From contig CP036434.1 in the NCBI GenBank assembly GCA_007751475.1, forward strand, positions 6,701,524-6,765,523: a DNA stretch of 64,000 nucleotides, in the 5' to 3' direction. A program made the translations under genes and the position numbers. This document shows, piece after piece, positions 61,804 to 64,000 of the stretch. Numbering within the stretch: the stretch's first letter is position 1; each line of letters begins with the position of its first letter. The notes under the pieces were generated by a model. That model searched no databases. It was given only the letters and a program-made list of their open reading frames with translations, and was not told the origin of the DNA. The DNA is from Saltatorellus ferox (GTDB lineage: Bacteria > Planctomycetota > UBA1135 > GCA-002686595).

Positions 61804-62818
61804 ATGCCTCACCACGAAGCCGACGCTAACAAGATCTCCCTCGTCCTGGAACTCCTGACTGAGCACGGTTTCGACCGTCTCGCTGAGGCGATCCAGATCT
61901 TGCTCAACGAGGCCATGCTGATCGAACGTTCCGACTACCTGAACGCCGCGCCGTACGAACGCGCAGAGTCCAGGCGCGGGTATGCGAACGGGTTCAAGCC
62001 CAAGCGCGTCGCGTCTCGTGTCGGCGAGCTCGAGCTGCGCATCCCGCAGGTTCGGGAAGCCGCCGAGGGCGGAGAGCGCTTCTATCCGAACGCCCTCGAG
62101 CGAGGAGAACGTGGCGAGAGGGCTCTCAAGCTCGCGATCGCAGAGATGTACGTTGGCGGCGTCTCGACACGCCGTGTTCAGAGGGTCACCGAGGAGCTCT
62201 GCGGGCTCAAGATCACGTCTCCTCAAGTCTCACGCGCGACTCAGCTCCTCGACGAAGAGATCTCCTCGTGGAGGAGTCGTCCCATCGGCGCCTGTCCCTA
62301 CCTCGTGCTCGATACACGCTACAAGAAGGTAAGAATCGGCGGCTCCGTGGTCACGGCGGCTGTTCTCGTCGCCATGGCGGTACGAGAGGACGGGAAGCGA
62401 ACGATGCCATTGCCACATGCAGCGCAACGCGCAGCCCTACCTCTCCAAGATCGTCATGAAGAAGGACGTGGCGGAGGACCTCCGCTCCATCTTCAACGCG
62501 CCGACGATGGCCGAAGCCGAGCAGATCATCAAGACGATCGTGGTCAAGTACCAGGACTCGGAGCCCAGGGTCGCCGCGTGGATCGAAGAGAACATCCACG
62601 AGGGACTCGCTGTCCTCCAATTTCCCGCCAGCCATCGTCGACGCCCCTGGACGTCGAACGCGGTCGAGAGGCTCAGCAAAGAAATCAAGAGGCGAACGCG
62701 AGTCGCTGGCCTCTTCCCGTACGAAGCCGCGCTGTTGCGGCTCGTCACTGCCCTGGCGATGGAGGTCTCCGAAGATTGGGAGGCCGGCCGTCAATACCTC
62801 ACCATGGAGCAAGCCTGA
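61804..62818 (+). pseudogene. Degenerate IS256-family transposase (mobile element remnant)
   Basis: The 5' part (61804-~62405) reads MPHHEADANKISLVLELLTEHGF, YANGFKPKRVASRVGELELRIPQVREA and LVLDTRYKKVRIGG with the first catalytic Asp, all IS256 transposase features. The 3' part continues in another frame (62417-62818): HMQRNAQPYLSK, ILKDVAEDLRSIFNAP-like sequence, and NAVERLSKEIKRRTRVAGLFPYEAALLRLV with the final Glu. The junction near 62405 lost about 60-70 codons, including the second Asp region, and shifts frame. It is therefore inactive. I could not define the terminal inverted repeats. Confidence 0.88.
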
Positions 62819-62938
62819 TCTTCCTCGCGGACGAAATTGCAGAAGAAGTGTTGCTCTATCAGCGCCCTCCGATCCCGACTCTGCGTTGAAGTAACTGTCC
62901 AAATGGCATCCAAAGCTCCGTCGAGCTCGAAGAATCGC

Positions 62939-64000
62939 TCAGTCGAACGTCACGCAAAGAGCGTTCGAGAAGTTCGATACGCTCGCGCCCGCGCCATTCA
63001 CATCGCGGTGCCAGAACTGCCAGTAGCGCGTCTCACCGGAGAGGACCGCGACCCCGCCTGAGGGGCTGGGGGTCATGGTGAGGTCGAGCGCTTGAGTCAC
63101 GGTGCCGGATGAGCTTGAGGTTTGCACGCTCTGCGCGTAGCGCCCCATATCGAAGCTCGCGATGCAGAGGTCCCCGGCGCTTCCGCCCGGCATCTGAACC
63201 AGATTCGCCTGGGTCGAGGTCACGAAGTAGCCCATGACGCCGGCGGGAAGCCCGCCGACGGCGAGGGTCAGCTGGTTGCTGGCCGCCATGGAGCTTCCGG
63301 TTCCGCTGATGGACGAGGCACCTTGGGTCGAGTTGGGGCGGGCCGCACAGAACGAGGAGCCAACGCCGCCCTGGATGTCGAGGACGACGAAGACGCTGCC
63401 CACGCTCGTTGAACCGGTGCTGGTGCGGAGAGTCGCGACGAAGTAGAGGCGACCGTCGTCGGTGAGGCGGAAGTCGTCCGAGCCGAAGTCGTGGAAGAAG
63501 AGGTCGTCGTCGTAGAGGCCGTTGCCGTCCAGGTCAACGGGATCTCCCTCGCGGACGAGCACGCGCTCGCCGTTGTAGACGACCACGGCGTTGCGAGACG
63601 TGTCCGCGGCGTCGGTGATGCCGCCGATCACGAAACGACCCGCCCCGTCGCACACGTTCGCGAAGAAGGAGCTGAAGCCGTAGGACTCCGTCGTGCCTTC
63701 GTGGATCGGCTGACCCTCGAGGGCAACCACGGAACCGTCGAGGACGACCCAGTCCAGGTTGTTGCCCTGGAAGCGCCCGTCGGCCATCCATGACCCCTTC
63801 GGGTGCATGTAGACCCCGAAGATTCCGCCGTCGTCTACCAGGTCCGCGGGACCACCGGGCAGCGGGTAGCCCTCCTGGATCGCGACGCTCCCGTTCACCA
63901 CGACCACGCCGTCTTCGGTAGGTACCGTCGAGAGGCTGCCCTGGACGATGTAGCGCAATCCTTCCTCACTCACGTGGAGGTCTTCGAAGTCGAAGGACTC
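62939..64000 (-). CDS. Secreted protein with same C-terminal domain, N-terminus beyond window
   Basis: The frame is open to the window end (64000), so the gene starts outside; GTG 63973 is only an internal candidate. The visible 353 residues begin with repeats such as VVVVNGSVAIQEGYPL and VVLDGSVVALEGQPIHEG, a beta-propeller-like pattern of 'record' proteins. They include GDPVDLDGNGLYDDDLFF, a dockerin/Ca-binding-like segment. The last ~130 residues share the Cys-bounded tail of the 60416-61582 protein (FCAARPNSTQGASS ... SNFSNALCVTFD). Function unknown; probably exported. Confidence 0.8.
   Translation of the reverse strand, partial: ESFDFEDLHVSEEGLRYIVQGSLSTVPTEDGVVVVNGSVAIQEGYPLPGGPADLVDDGGIFGVYMHPKGSWMADGRFQGNNLDWVVLDGSVVALEGQPIHEGTTESYGFSSFFANVCDGAGRFVIGGITDAADTSRNAVVVYNGERVLVREGDPVDLDGNGLYDDDLFFHDFGSDDFRLTDDGRLYFVATLRTSTGSTSVGSVFVVLDIQGGVGSSFCAARPNSTQGASSISGTGSSMAASNQLTLAVGGLPAGVMGYFVTSTQANLVQMPGGSAGDLCIASFDMGRYAQSVQTSSSSGTVTQALDLTMTPSPSGGVAVLSGETRYWQFWHRDVNGAGASVSNFSNALCVTFD

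Noticed and set aside
60416-62818. The two secreted proteins with common tails as a composite transposon
   Set aside because: The tails are diverged at the residue level and lie on the same strand at unequal distances. No terminal repeats or target duplications were found, so shared domain ancestry is simpler.

Overview
This is a GC-rich bacterial chromosome segment with short intergenic gaps, many 1-4 base stop/start overlaps and frequent GTG and TTG starts. The gene content (two large exported DUF3857-type proteins, many lipoproteins and exported proteins, and a cysteine-bounded C-terminal domain shared by two secreted proteins) suggests a planctomycete, possibly near the Saltatorellus/Engelhardtia (Poly30) group. 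That placement is inferred from protein style; no marker gene here proves it. I saw no rRNA, tRNA, CRISPR array or prophage.

Layout. 1-9.3 kb: an S9 peptidase cut by the window edge; an exported thioredoxin-like gene with an in-frame TGA in a Cys-x-(TGA) motif, which is a candidate selenoprotein; TrmK; a DUF4240 protein; a PpiC parvulin; an exported SAM methyltransferase coupled to a Vms1-like (VLRF1) release-factor homologue; SlyD; and a lipoprotein. 9.7-17.4 kb: two translationally coupled giant exported DUF3857/transglutaminase-like proteins, the second without the catalytic cysteine. 17.4-22.9 kb: a UbiB/ABC1 kinase, class I aldolase, a Rieske oxygenase, TerC and ApaG. A near-perfect 150 bp palindrome fills the gap between terC and apaG. 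23-34 kb: a DUF885-like lipoprotein, a GT-C membrane protein, an M16 peptidase pair, RluB, ManA, a small glycine-rich protein and RecN. 34-35.2 kb: a RAYT (Y1/HUH REP-associated transposase) beside a second palindromic array built on the same 29 bp period as the first. 35.2-40.8 kb: an ABC exporter (permease plus ATPase), TesA, an exported unknown and RsmD.

40.9-49.3 kb: six genes in one direction, every junction overlapping by 1 or 4 bases. They encode an MDR alcohol dehydrogenase, a glutamine-dependent asparagine synthetase, an adenylation-carrier-reductase NRPS-like enzyme, a NadR-like protein, a SAM methyltransferase and a 2-oxoglutarate/Fe(II) oxygenase-like protein. An AT-rich inverted repeat overlaps a candidate promoter upstream. 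This reads as a compact biosynthetic operon for a small modified amino acid or amino aldehyde; I do not recognise it as a known cluster.

49.4-64 kb: a second GT-C protein, two lipoproteins, PdxJ coupled to a DapA-fold protein lacking the Schiff-base lysine, an exported unknown and a Cys-rich secreted protein, ClpB with a candidate sigma-54 promoter, and two secreted proteins with a common C-terminal domain on either side of a decayed IS256-type transposase gene.

The strongest leads are the candidate selenoprotein, the RAYT with its modular 29 bp palindromes, and the six-gene biosynthetic operon.
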